64,000 nt of DNA from Smallanthus sonchifolius (lineage: Eukaryota; Streptophyta; Magnoliopsida; Asterales; Asteraceae): the NCBI GenBank assembly GCA_023525975.1, contig CM042022.1, forward strand, positions 25,903,001-25,967,000, read 5' to 3'. The notes below the pieces were generated by a model. It had not been told where the DNA came from and made no database searches. It saw only the letters and a list, made by a program, of their open reading frames with translations. How positions within the stretch are numbered: position 1 is the first letter of the stretch; every line of letters starts with the position of its first letter. This document shows, in pieces, positions 11,187 to 21,422 of this stretch. A program made the position numbers and the translations under genes.

Positions 11187-11466
11187 TCAGCTACTAGTAT
11201 ATCATCAATATACACTAGGCAAAATTTGTATTTAAGAAATAAACTGTCCATAAATCTTTGAAATATTGAATGAGCGTTTTTTAGCCCAAAGCTAAGGACG
11301 TTCCATTCATATAACCCTTCTGAACAAGTGAAGGCTGTCCATTTTTGGAAATCTTCTTCTAAACGAAGCTGGTTAAAGCCTGATTTTAAATCGAATTTAG
11401 AAAAGATTTTATTGTTTTGTATAATACAAATTTTACCTAGTGTATATTGATGATATACTAGTAGCA
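11187..11466. repeat. Fold-back of RT sequence
   Basis: A minus-strand piece of the RT core (about 11187-11424) is followed by a plus-strand piece that starts at about 11424. The ends 11189-11230 and 11425-11466 are nearly perfect inverted repeats of the YIDDILVA-coding segment. A transcript could form a stem of about 40 bp with a loop of about 195 nt. Confidence 0.8.
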
Positions 11467-12300
11467 AGCAAAACAGTCTAAGAACATGAAATACATCTTC
11501 AACAAGTATTTGAAGAAATAAAAAAGAATGGGATAGTAGTATCTAAAAAGAAAATGGAATTATTCAAAAAAAAAATTTCTTTTTCTTTTCTAAGACTAGA
11601 AATCGGAGATGGAAAAATCGAATTACAAAAACATATTTCTACAAAAATTTTAGATTTTTCAGAAAAACTCACCAGTTTAAAACAAATACAAGCATTTTTA
11701 GGCTTGGTAAATTATGCCCGGAAATTTATCCCAAATCTTTCAAAACTAGTAGGTCCATTATACAGCAAAACTATAAAAAACGGACAAAGAAATTTTAACC
11801 AAGAAGATATTATCTTGGTAAAAAGAATAAAAGAAAAGGTTAAAGAAATTAAACCTTTAGAATTACCACTTATAACAGATTATATAATCATAGAAACAGA
11901 TGGATGCAAAGAAAGATGGGGAGCAGTTCTCCTTTGCAAACCAAATATTCATAGCCATAAAAAAGAAGAAAAAATATGCTCGTACCATAGTGGAAGTTTT
12001 AAAACCGGATCCACATGGACTAGCCTAGATTTTGAAATACAGTCCTTGATAAACGCTTTAGAAAAATTCAAGATATTTTTACATAAAGATTTTACAGTCA
12101 GAACAGACTGTGAAGCTATAGTAAAATTTATTAAAAATGACCAAAGTAAAAAGACAAACAGGACAAGATGGGTAAATTTATAAAATATAATACAAGGTAG
12201 TGGGTACACTATACAGTTTGAACACATTAAAGGAAAAGATAACGGGATAGCTAATTTATTATCTCGTAATATTAACAAACTACTATGTTCAGATGGATAG
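11424..12300 (+). pseudogene. EPRV copy A ORF3 3' part (RT end and RNase H)
   Basis: This starts within the RT core (YIDDILVAS coding) and continues into RNase H, where Asp and Glu positions are visible (IETDGCKERWGAVLL, DFEIQSLINAL, VRTDCEAI). Breaks are a TAA replacing CAA soon after the RT core (11480), an insertion near 11571 and a TAA at 12181-12183 where copy B has CAA. The ORF3 stop at 12298-12300 overlaps the ORF4 start by 8 nt. Confidence 0.85.
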
Positions 12301-14184
12301 AAAACAAAAAGGCAAGGAGAAGATGGTCGTCAGACCATTACAGTTTAAACAGAATCCTTCCCCTATGAGCATCTCGTCCAACGACGACAAAGAAACAACA
12401 GAAAAGCTTATGAGTCAAGCTTTCAAAGCCGAAAAAATATACAGTGCTAGACAAATGGCTTCTACACATACTACTACTCCAATTTTACAAAATACTAGAA
12501 AACTTCCTCCTTATTTCCTTAAAACTACCCAACCTTCTCAAATCCCACAAAGTACACAAAGCCCAGACACTTTTATCCAAAACATGCTTTACAAAAAATC
12601 AGCCTACAAACAAATCCAAAAACAAACATTCCCTCATAAACCTACCATCTCTTTCGGATCCTATGCCTTACAAACCTGTCAAGATACACACATGAAGTTT
12701 CGTCCCAATAATGGGATAAAACTTACAGAAAAACAGCAGTGTTTATTGGTCAATCTATGGCATATACAAACCATGCCTCATGCCTCTTCTTTCAAAGTTC
12801 AGGTTTTGAATGCACTAAGTATTTACTTTAGCGAACAAGGAGTTAAATGCCCTGAAAAACAAACTCAGCTTCCTCAAAAATTTACACACTATATAATCTT
12901 TCGAGGAACAAAAATTGGCATTTTTAATAATTGGGAAGCGGTTGCAAAGTTTATACAGTGTCCCGGCCCAATCTATAAAGGCTACTACAGCTTCTATGAA
13001 GCATTAGACACAGCCAGAAACCATTTTGGCATAGACAGTTTCTTTATTGAACCAGAAGAGGTTCAAACCTTTTCACAAGTTATAAAGACGAGTCAAGAAC
13101 AGATTATAAAGACTCAAGAAGAAACAATTTCCAATTTACAGAAACAGCTTATACAACAGGGTAAAAATACACAGAATATACAGAGTCTCATCGAGAACAA
13201 TATGCTAAAACAGAAAGTCGAAATCCTTGAAGACAAAAACCAGTTACTTTTACAAAGGCTCGATAAAAAAGAAATTAGTTACAGAAGCTATGACTCATTT
13301 AGAGCCAGAATGCTAGACACTCCCTGAAAACCTGCCTTCAAACAGTGTTCGATCAGTTTCCAGAGTTTGAACAAATCATCTCCCAAAAAATAAATACAGA
13401 GTTTCCAATGGTATTGTATGAATTACAACTAAGACTCATGACCATTGCTCTTAACGAAGAAAAATACAAAGGAATAAGAGTTATAGAAAGAACAGACGAA
13501 GACGGAGAAGGAACCTGCTTATTACTTCTCCAAATAAACCTAAAAGATACAGATATGCCCAAATGATTTGATCCTAGAATTTTACCACAACGGCATGATT
13601 GATTACATAGAGCTAGAGCTAAACCCAAAGACAGAAGGTATCATAAATCTCTTCGGTGAAAATTCGTCTTAACCACAGGAAACATATCTACACACAACAC
13701 CCCTCCTCACATTGGCTGCAAAGTCTTTTCTTCCTTCCCTTTTGCAAACGATCATACCTACAGACCAGCCAGAAAAAGAATTTTCATTAGCCACAAACCC
13801 TCTAGCAAAGATTACCTTAAAGACTTAGCCATACAAACAGAAATACAGTTCTCAGAGTTATACTGGGTAGACAATCTCGCTAGCCTTGCTTCAAACAACC
13901 CAGAAAAACCCAAAAAAGACACCTTAAAATTCATCACCCAAAACCAGAAAACACCTAATTTACCATCAAGCTTCCATTGGGACTGCTATCACCTTTTAGC
14001 CGAAGGTCACTATATACAGATTTGGAGCCTCAAAAACTGGAATATGCTCCTACCATTCATAAGAGAGGGAGAATCTCTCCAGTTACAACACATTCTGGAC
14101 TTAGAAGACTATTATCTAAATCCAGATGATTTCAGCGACCCAGACTCTCCACCATCTGTCCCTGACACCGACAGAGATTTCTGA
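12293..14184 (+). pseudogene. EPRV copy A ORF4 (viroplasmin/transactivator), frameshifted
   Basis: This is the most complete ORF4 in the window. The ATG at 12293 overlaps the ORF3 stop. In order it has a basic N-terminus, a Pro/Gln/Thr-rich region, the viroplasmin domain (YIIFRGTKIGIF, residues about 205-255), a Gln-rich coiled coil and a long C-terminal domain. A one-base deletion near 13326 brings in a stop after about 344 codons, a second indel lies near 13543-13566, and the original stop is 14182-14184. In the family this protein builds inclusion bodies and lets ribosomes reinitiate on polycistronic RNA, which fits the overlapping ORFs of this virus. Confidence 0.88.
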
Positions 14185-14422
14185 TAACAGTAAGACACAA
14201 ACGTAAGCAGTGACGACTACAAAGATGCTGCCGACAGATTAAAAAGTTTCATCGACAGATCACTAAAGAAAAAGAAAGAAAAGTTTTCTGTCATTTTTCT
14301 ACTTTAATTCTTTATCGTTCTTTTAGATAGTGCTATCTGTGCACTTTTTTTATTTCTGTCTGATAGTTAGTTAGTGCGCTTGGTGCGCCTTGTGCGCCTT
14401 TTTTTTATTCTATCTTCTGCCT

Positions 14423-14429
14423 ATATAAT
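14423..14429 (+). promoter_or_regulatory. EPRV TATA box
   Basis: TATATAA lies 240 bp after the ORF4 stop and about 330 bp before the primer site, the usual relative placement in Caulimoviridae. Confidence 0.75.
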
Positions 14430-14610
14430 GGCACGAAGAATTCAGATGTAAATACACAACAAGAGAATATAAAGAAAAATTTTCTCTCCTTCATGAGTAC
14501 TTAAACCCTTAAGCTTCTGATTTCTTCTTACAAAAACCTTTCTTTTTTATAGTTTTCTCCAAGTTCTTCGTACTATATCCCTAGTAAAAAAAAAGTATTT
14601 CTCTATCAAT

Positions 14611-14672
14611 ATCACTTCTACCCGCTGCAAATACTACTCATATCGCTTCTACCCGCTGCAAATACTACTCAT
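14611..14672 (+). repeat. 31-bp tandem duplication in EPRV leader
   Basis: Units 14611-14641 and 14642-14672 differ at one base (ATCACTTC or ATCGCTTC). Copy 1 has the unit once, near 3826-3856 on the minus strand, so the duplication is specific to this array. Confidence 0.85.
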
Positions 14673-14760
14673 CTTCCGCAACTTCTTACTCTGCAAATAC
14701 GCTGTAAGTTTTATTTATGTTGTTTTCATGACGGTAAAACTCTGATACCCCAACCTAATT

Positions 14761-14772
14761 TGGTATCAGAGC
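14761..14772 (+). other. EPRV primer-binding site for initiator tRNA-Met
   Basis: TGGTATCAGAGC is complementary to the 3' end of plant initiator tRNA-Met and is the standard start of minus-strand DNA synthesis in Caulimoviridae. It defines position 1 by convention. It also pairs with CTCTGATACC at 14740-14749, so the site sits in one arm of a possible 10-bp hairpin. Confidence 0.93.
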
Positions 14773-15034
14773 AAAGGCTTTTCTAATATCTAAAAGACTA
14801 AGACAGGTCCATGTCAGGCAGCGTATTTGCTTAAGTCCTATTCATATGGAATACCCGCTTAGGTGAAGATTAGGGAAAGAGTTTGCTTTGAAATACTAAA
14901 CTAATTAAAGATATCAAAGATTTGAGTCTCTTTTTTATGCTTTACTTGTTAATTATTCTTAAAACTGGGATATAGAAAAATATTTTAAGAGAAAACTAAA
15001 AGATAAAGATTTTTAGAAGAAATCAGAATTTTAA
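14773..15034 (+). other. EPRV leader between primer site and ORF1
   Basis: This is an AT-rich leader without a long frame. Its sequence at about 14793-14900 is also present in the right-hand EPRV (about 61997-62107), where it is well conserved. The conserved part probably has an RNA role such as packaging or ribosome shunting. I could not fold it reliably by eye. Confidence 0.6.
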
Positions 15035-15514
15035 TCAAAAATTATTGAATCTTCAAGAACATTCAAAAAACTTGATTTTCTAAACCTCGAGTTTTCCGAT
15101 AAAAGTGATCAAAAAGTTATAAATAATAGTTATTATAATCATATTTGTAGATTTAAAGAATTACACACACACAGTCTTCACACAGACAATACGCATCTTA
15201 ATAGTGTTACAGATTTAATCATAAACTTAGGGTTTAGTTTACAAAAAGAATCTGTTAATAATAAATATTTATTAGAAAAAATTATACAGTCAATAACAAA
15301 ACAAACAGAAGAAATTAAAAAATTTATAGATAATTTAGAATATATAAGAGAACAAAATAATCAAATTCTGCTAGAAGTAAAAAATATTAATAAAAATAAA
15401 CATAAAGAAGTAGAAGATTCTACTGATATCAACAAACTTATAAACAAATTAAGTAAAACACATATAAGCGAAAAACCTAAACCTTATAAACACTGGAAGC
15501 CCAACGATGAATAA
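15035..15514 (+). CDS. EPRV copy B ORF1, small coiled-coil protein without ATG
   Basis: An open frame of 159 codons lies between the stop TAA at 15032-15034 and the stop at 15512-15514. It contains no in-frame ATG. It aligns along almost its whole length with the frame at 62262-62780, sharing blocks such as RFKELHTHSLHT and PYKHW. The middle is Lys/Glu/Ile-rich and heptad-like, suggesting a coiled coil. The product is unknown; position and size resemble small virion-associated or ORF1 proteins of other pararetroviruses. Translation would need a non-AUG codon, as known for rice tungro bacilliform virus ORF1. The 3' end overlaps the ORF2 ATG (15507) by 8 nt. Confidence 0.65.
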   Translation, partial: SKIIESSRTFKKLDFLNLEFSDKSDQKVINNSYYNHICRFKELHTHSLHTDNTHLNSVTDLIINLGFSLQKESVNNKYLLEKIIQSITKQTEEIKKFIDNLEYIREQNNQILLEVKNINKNKHKEVEDSTDINKLINKLSKTHISEKPKPYKHWKPNDE

Positions 15515-18279
15515 TCAAATCATCCAAGGATCCAGAAAGTCAACAAGTAATATTAAAGATATTATTTCATCAGACACTTTTCTTAACAGGTCCTCTAAAA
15601 GTACACAACAAACAATACAATTAGAAGAAGAAATCGACTTAGACAAGAATATAAACCTATATAATCAACATCAATTAGACATATTAAATCCAAGAACATT
15701 ATACCAAACATGAATGTTAAATGTTAACACAACATTAATACAAAGTAGTAGAGAAGAAAGTCTACAAGTAGTAAACAAAATGGTAGAAATAGACTTGTTT
15801 TTACCAGAAACAATTCAAAGAATTAAACAGTCTGGAAAACAATTTATACACACAGGACTTATAGTTATAGGAATAAAAGCCCTAGGAAGAAAAAACCTAC
15901 GAACAAAACTGTTAGCCTTAATATTAGATAAAAGCTGGAAGACAGATATGAAAAAAGCTATTATTTCAGGAATGGAAATAGATTTAAGTCAAAATACAGC
16001 TCTATTTTATTGTACACCTGGAATATTAAAACATATTAAAGACTTACAAAAATTAAAGATATCCCTACAAACTAAAGGATATGAAAATTACGAAGGAAAT
16101 AATATAGTAATAAGTATAGGTGCTCTAGGAAAAGCTAGCAACAGATCAGGAATGAAATATAAAGTAAACATAGAAGGAATAGTTAATACAATCGCATCAA
16201 AATCTATACAGATGATAGAACCAGTAAAAATAGATCCTGAAGAATTAGCAGGATTAGAATGGCAAATAAGTGATTTAACAGAAAAAGAAAGTTCAACTTT
16301 AATTCCAAAAAAGAGTCATATATATGAAGGGATAGACGGTATACAAAGTCTAAGATTTACGGATTTTAGACAAGAAGATAATAAATACGAAGAAAGTAGT
16401 TGTTCTGAAGAACCACCACAAGAACCACAATATAATTTTATGAATATAGAATCAGATGATGAATCTGAATATGGAAAACCTATATACGATACAGAAAATG
16501 AAGAAAGTGACAACGAATACACATTAGATTCAGAATTCTTAAAATTCGAAAGAGAAGATATAGATTACAGTTTAATAGAAGAAACTAGTACAACTTTTAA
16601 AATAGAAGAAACCAACAAATCCTATGAACAAATAACAAATAGAAAATTTACTGAAATTAATATACAAGAAGAAGTAGATGACATGATAGTAGAATGTATG
16701 CTTGCCTTAGGGATGACATATGAAGAAAGTTACAAAAAACTACAAGAAGACTTTAATCTACCATTAGTAAACAGTATAGTAAAAGGAGATACAATGATTT
16801 CTGACTTTTACAAACATGATAGTAACTTTATGGTTAATGAACAAAAACCACCAAAAAGAAATTATACAGAAGGAAATATAGGAGAAACATCATACGAAAC
16901 TATGGGAAGAGAACCATGGACCAAACCTGTTACTAATTATCAACAAGAATCAAGTTATAAAGGAACAGGAAATAGATTACCAATAGGACAAATCTATAGC
17001 GGCAGTATGCTATTATTAGAACAACAGAAACCCCAACTATGGGTAGACGAAGTTCTTACATGGGAACAAACAGTAGTAAGGATGTGGGAAACCAATAAGA
17101 AAGATAGTATGGATATGTTGCGCCTATTTAGAAACAACCTTAGGCCCAACAGCCTTAGGAATATGGCAAAGCAAAAAAGCCCACAGCCCAGACCAAATAA
17201 ACAGATTAAAAGCCATTGGAGATAATCCTTACAATTTTACTTCTCAAATAAGAGTTCTTATTTTAAGAGTAGATCCGGCAAAAAATAACAGTTTATTACA
17301 AGATACGGCTATAAGAAACTTAGAACAACTAAGTATAGCTGATATGAAATACATAAACGAATTTACACTAGATTTTACAAGGTTGTTAGCACAGACAGGA
17401 CAAGCTATGGATGATAGCTTATGTGATAAATATTTTATAAAACTACCAGGTGATTTAGGAAAAAGTATACATGAAGCCTGGAAATTACAATACGAAAATA
17501 TAGAAAACTTAGGTATTGGACCTAGAATAACCTTCACATTCGGTATTCTAGAAGAAAAATGCAAAGAGGTTGCATTACAAGAACAGTTAAAAAGAAATGC
17601 TTTTGCATTTTGCAAAACAGCTATTTACACTCCACAAGCCTACGAATATTATGATAGAAAAAAGAAAATTAGAAAAAGTACTACATATAAAAAAGAATAC
17701 AAACCGTATAAAAAATATCAGAATAAATACGTTAGAAAACCTCATACTAGGACATGTAAGTGTTTTATATGCGGAGATACAGAACACCTAGCTAACAAAT
17801 GTCCAAATAGAAATAAAAATATAGAAAGAATCAATTTAGTAGAACAAATAAAAGACTACGAAATTGAGGCATTAGATACAGACCACACTGATAATGAGTC
17901 AATATACAGTATATATAGTGAAGAAGATGAACCATTAACAAAAATCTCATATACATATACAAATCCAGAAGAATGTAAGCATGACTGGAAACATAGAAAA
18001 GGTAACAATTATATTAAATGTTACATCTGCGAATATTACCCAAGCATAGATAAAAGATCTCAATGCAATATTTGTTTTAAAGAAATCTGCCATATTTGCA
18101 TGAGAGATAGTTATAACATAGAACCACCTAGCACTAGCCAAAATATAAATAAAGATACAAATGAATATGATGAAAAGTTTAAAAAATTAGAGCTAGCTAT
18201 AGAAGTAAACAAACTAAAAATAGAAATTATGAATAATAAAATCACCAGACTTGAAGATTTAATAGAAAAGAAAAAATAG
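15507..18279 (+). pseudogene. EPRV copy B ORF2 (movement plus coat protein), broken
   Basis: The single ORF would be about 920 codons. After a Lys/Ser-rich N-terminus comes a movement-protein domain of the 30K type (about residues 70-260, with GLIVIGIKALGRK and LDKSW). An acidic linker, the coat domain, the zinc knuckle (17758-17805), a CX2CX11CX2CX4CX2C array (18022-18108) and a coiled-coil tail follow. Breaks: an in-frame TGA at 15711-15713 where the right-hand EPRV has GGA, a one-base insertion near 17120, and an 18-bp in-frame deletion near 15594. The fused movement/coat ORF fits genera such as Cavemovirus and Solendovirus. Confidence 0.9.
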
Positions 18280-18306
18280 GCACTAGAACTTCCAGAAATA
18301 AATAAC

Positions 18307-20361
18307 ATGGCCACAGAACCAAACCCTATACAGATGGATGAGCAAACCCTTATACAAACCAGTGGGTCAATAAACATGATAAATATACAATGTAGACTAT
18401 GGCTTGACTCCAATACACCAATAGATTTGACAGCCTTGGTAGACACAGGAGCAACTAAAAGTGTAATATCACATAGTTTAACTCATGAAAAGTTTCATAA
18501 ACCTCTTACATATAAGTTAATGACAAGAACCGTAGAAAATAGGTTAATAGACATAACACACTACCTAGAACCTGTAGGAATACAATTCCTAGACTTTGCA
18601 AGAAACATATAGTATAAAATATGACATTCCACAAATAAACATTAATCCACAACATATCAAATCCAGAGATTTTGTCTTAGGATTAAATTTCATATTAGGA
18701 TTAAATGGTGCAATTACAATAACAAAGAACTTCATAACAATCAGTAAACAAATTTACAGTTTTCCAACTTTTAGATACAAAAGTATGAACGAAATTGCTC
18801 ACAAAAAAGGAGAAAAAGGAAATTTAGAATTTCTAAACAAAAATAAGAGGAAAAATGTTGCAGAGAACGAATCCCTACAACTCCTTACAAACTTTATAAA
18901 TCATGAACTTGAAAAAGGACAAGATATAACAAAAAGTATAAATCATCCTGTAATTTTACACCTAGAACGACTAGGACTCATAGGAGAAGATATTACCAAC
19001 TCCAAGGTTAAATACGTCTGCAAATTTAAAATAAAAAATCCAGACATTACTATAAGAAACATAAACATAGATTACAATCCCTTAGACAAAGAAGAATTTA
19101 GAAAACAAATATTAGAAATGACAAAACAAGGATTAATCAGAAAATCTGAAAGTCCCCACAGATCAACAGCTTTTATAGTAAAAAACCATAGTGAAATAAA
19201 AAGAGGAAAAGCTAGAATTGTCTATAATTACAAAAGATTAAATGATAATACAGAAGACGATGGATACAATATACCTAATAAAGATAGCTTAATCCAGCTT
19301 ATACAAAACAATAAAATCTTTTCTAAATTCGATTTAAAATCAGGCTTTAACCAGCTTCGTTTAGAAGAAGATTTCAAAAAATGGACAGCCTTCACTTGTT
19401 CAGAAGGGTTATATGAATGGAACGTCCTTAGCTTTGGGCTAAAAAACGCTCCTTCAATATTTCAAAGATTTATGGACAGTTTATTTCTAAAATACAAATT
19501 TTGCCTAGTGTATATTGATGATATACTAGTAGCAAGCAAAACAGTCCAAGAACATGAAATACATCTTCAACAAGTATTTGAAGAAATAAAAAAGAATGAG
19601 ATAGTAGTATCTAAAAAGAAAATGGAATTATTCAAAAGAAAAGTTTCTTTTCTAGGACTAGAAATCGGAGATGGAAAAATCGAATTACAAAAACATATTT
19701 CTACAAAAATTTTAGATTTTCCAGAAAAACCCACCAGTTTAAAACAAATACAAGCAATTTTAGGCTTGGTAAATTATGTCCGGAAATTTATCCCAAATCT
19801 TTCAAAACTAGTAGGTCTATTATACAGCAAAACTACAAAAAACGGACAAAGAATTTTAACCAAGAAGATATTATCTTGGTAAAAAGAATAAAAGAAAAGG
19901 TTAAAGAAATTAAACCTTTAGAATTACCACTTATAACAGATTATATAATCATAGAAACAGATGGATGCAAAGAAGGATGGGGAGCAGTTCTCCTTTGCAA
20001 ACCAAATATTCACAGCCATAAAAAAGACGAAAACATATGCTCGTACCATAGTGGAAGTTTTAAAACCGGATCCACATGGACTAGCCTAGATTTTGAAATA
20101 CAGGCCTTGATAAACGCTTTAAAAAAATTCAAGATATTTTTACATAAAGATTTTACAGTCAGAACAGACTGTGAAGCTATAGTAAAATTTATTAAAAATG
20201 ACCAAAGTAAAAAGACAAACAGGACAAGATGGGTAAATTTACAAAATATAATACAAGGTAGTGGGTACACTATACAGTTTGAACACATTAAAGGAAAAGA
20301 TAACGGGATAGCTAATTTATTATCTCGTAATATTAACAAACTACTATGTTCAGATGGATAG
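18307..20361 (+). pseudogene. EPRV copy B ORF3 (protease-RT-RNase H), frameshifted
   Basis: The start is 27 nt after the ORF2 stop. The aspartic protease has DTGATKSV (about residues 45-52). The RT has the LDF-type approach, SKFDLKSGFNQL and YIDDILVAS (near 19507-19533), then RNase H with an ETDGCKEGWGAVLL block. Two single-base changes break it: an insertion near 18603-18608 and a deletion near 19853. The stop (20359-20361) overlaps ORF4 by 8 nt. In life it processes the polyproteins and copies the pregenomic RNA into DNA in the cytoplasm. There is no integrase, as expected for the family, so integration was illegitimate. Confidence 0.92.
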
Positions 20362-21382
20362 AAAACAAAAAGGCAAGGAGAAGATGGTCGTCAGACCATT
20401 ACAGTTTAAACAGAATCCTTCCCCTATGAGCATCTCGTCCAACGACGACGAAGAAACAACAGAAAAGCTTATGAGTCAAGCTTTCAAAGCCGAAAAAATA
20501 TACAGTGCTAGACAAATGGCTTCTACACATACTACTACTCCAATTTTACAAAATACTAGAAAACTTCCTCCTTATTTCCTTAAAACTACCCAACCTTCTC
20601 AAATCCCACAAAGTACACAAAGCCCAGACACTTTTATCCAAAACATGCTTTACAAAAAATCAGCCTACAAACAAATCCAAAAACAAACATTCCCTCATAA
20701 ACCTACCATCTCTTTCGGATCCTATGCCTTACAAACCTGTCAAGATACACACATGAAGTTTCGTCCCAATAATGGGATAAAACTTACAGAAAAACAGCAG
20801 TGTTTATTGGTCAATCTATGGCATATACAAACCATGCCTCATGCCTCTTCTTTCAAAGTTCAGGTTTTGAATGCACTAAGTATTTACTTTAGCGAACAGG
20901 GAGTTAAATGCCCTGAAAAACAAACTCAGCTTCCTCAAAAATTTACACACTATATAATCTTTCGAGGAACAAAAATTGGCATTTTTAATAATTGGGAAGC
21001 GGTTGCAAAGTTTATACAGTGTCCCGGCCCAATCTATAAAGGCTACTACAGCTTCTATGAAGCATTAGACACAGCCAGAAACCATTTTGGCATAGACAGT
21101 TTTTTTATTGAACCAGAAGAGGTTCAAACCTTTTCACAAGTTATAAAGACGAGTCAAGAACGGATTATAAAGACTCAAGAAGAAACAATTTCCAATTTAC
21201 AGAAACAGCTTATACAACAGGGTAAAAATACACAGAATATACAGAGTCTCATCGAGAACAATATGCTAAAATAGAAAGTCGAAATTCTTGAAGCCAAAAA
21301 CCAGTTACTTTTACAAAGGCTCGATAAAAAAGAAAACAGTTACAGAAGCTATGACTCATTTAGAGCCAGAATGCTAGACACT
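20354..21382 (+). pseudogene. EPRV copy B ORF4, 3' truncated
   Basis: The frame is nearly identical to copy A over the N-terminal and viroplasmin parts. It carries a TAG at 21272-21274 where copy A has CAG. Viral similarity then ends at about 21382, close to the (TA)n run, so the C-terminal domain and the following promoter are missing. Confidence 0.88.
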
Positions 21383-21388
21383 TCCAAG

Positions 21389-21420
<32 letters not shown>
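21389..21420. repeat. (TA)n at EPRV right edge
   Basis: A TA-dinucleotide run with one interruption lies between the EPRV edge and the large inverted-repeat element. Confidence 0.9.

Positions 21421-21422
<2 letters not shown>

Larger units (their letters stand above)
9983..11424. mobile_element. Mosaic of rearranged EPRV fragments
   Basis: At least six viral pieces are joined in an order and orientation no virus genome has. They are: ORF4 plus strand (9983-10336), intergenic region minus strand (10337-10787), a scrap of leader (about 10800-10819), coat region plus strand (10820-10911), ORF1 end with ORF2 start plus strand (10912-11177), and RT minus strand (about 11187-11424). Several joins share one to a few bases. 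The ORF2 start here keeps 18 bp that are deleted in copy B (near 15594), so it derives from another template. Confidence 0.85.
14185..14760 (+). promoter_or_regulatory. EPRV intergenic promoter and leader 5' part
   Basis: This is the non-coding region between ORF4 and the primer site. It contains a TGACG motif near 14211 (as-1-like, common in pararetroviral promoters), GCGC-rich short repeats near 14370-14400 and the TATA box at 14423. A 31-bp tandem duplication lies in the presumed leader. It would drive the pregenomic RNA of copy B. There is no second promoter or repeated RNA end downstream of copy B, because the array is cut at 21382. Confidence 0.7.
11424..21382 (+). mobile_element. Endogenous pararetrovirus head-to-tail array (copies A and B)
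   Basis: The plus-strand viral sequence is longer than one genome. The ORF4 start occurs at 12293 and 20354, a spacing of 8061 bp, and the RNase H region repeats at the same spacing. One full genome unit is therefore contained here, for example 12293-20353. Order: RT/RNase H end and ORF4 of copy A, promoter, leader and primer site, then ORF1, ORF2, ORF3 and a truncated ORF4 of copy B. The right edge (about 21382) lies 6 bp from a (TA)n run. Head-to-tail joins fit integration of a concatemer or recombination between circular genomes. Confidence 0.92.

Noticed and set aside
11424..21382. Replication-competent integrated virus
   Set aside because: ORF2, ORF3 and ORF4 all carry stops or frameshifts, ORF4 of copy B is truncated and there is no second promoter or RNA end downstream.
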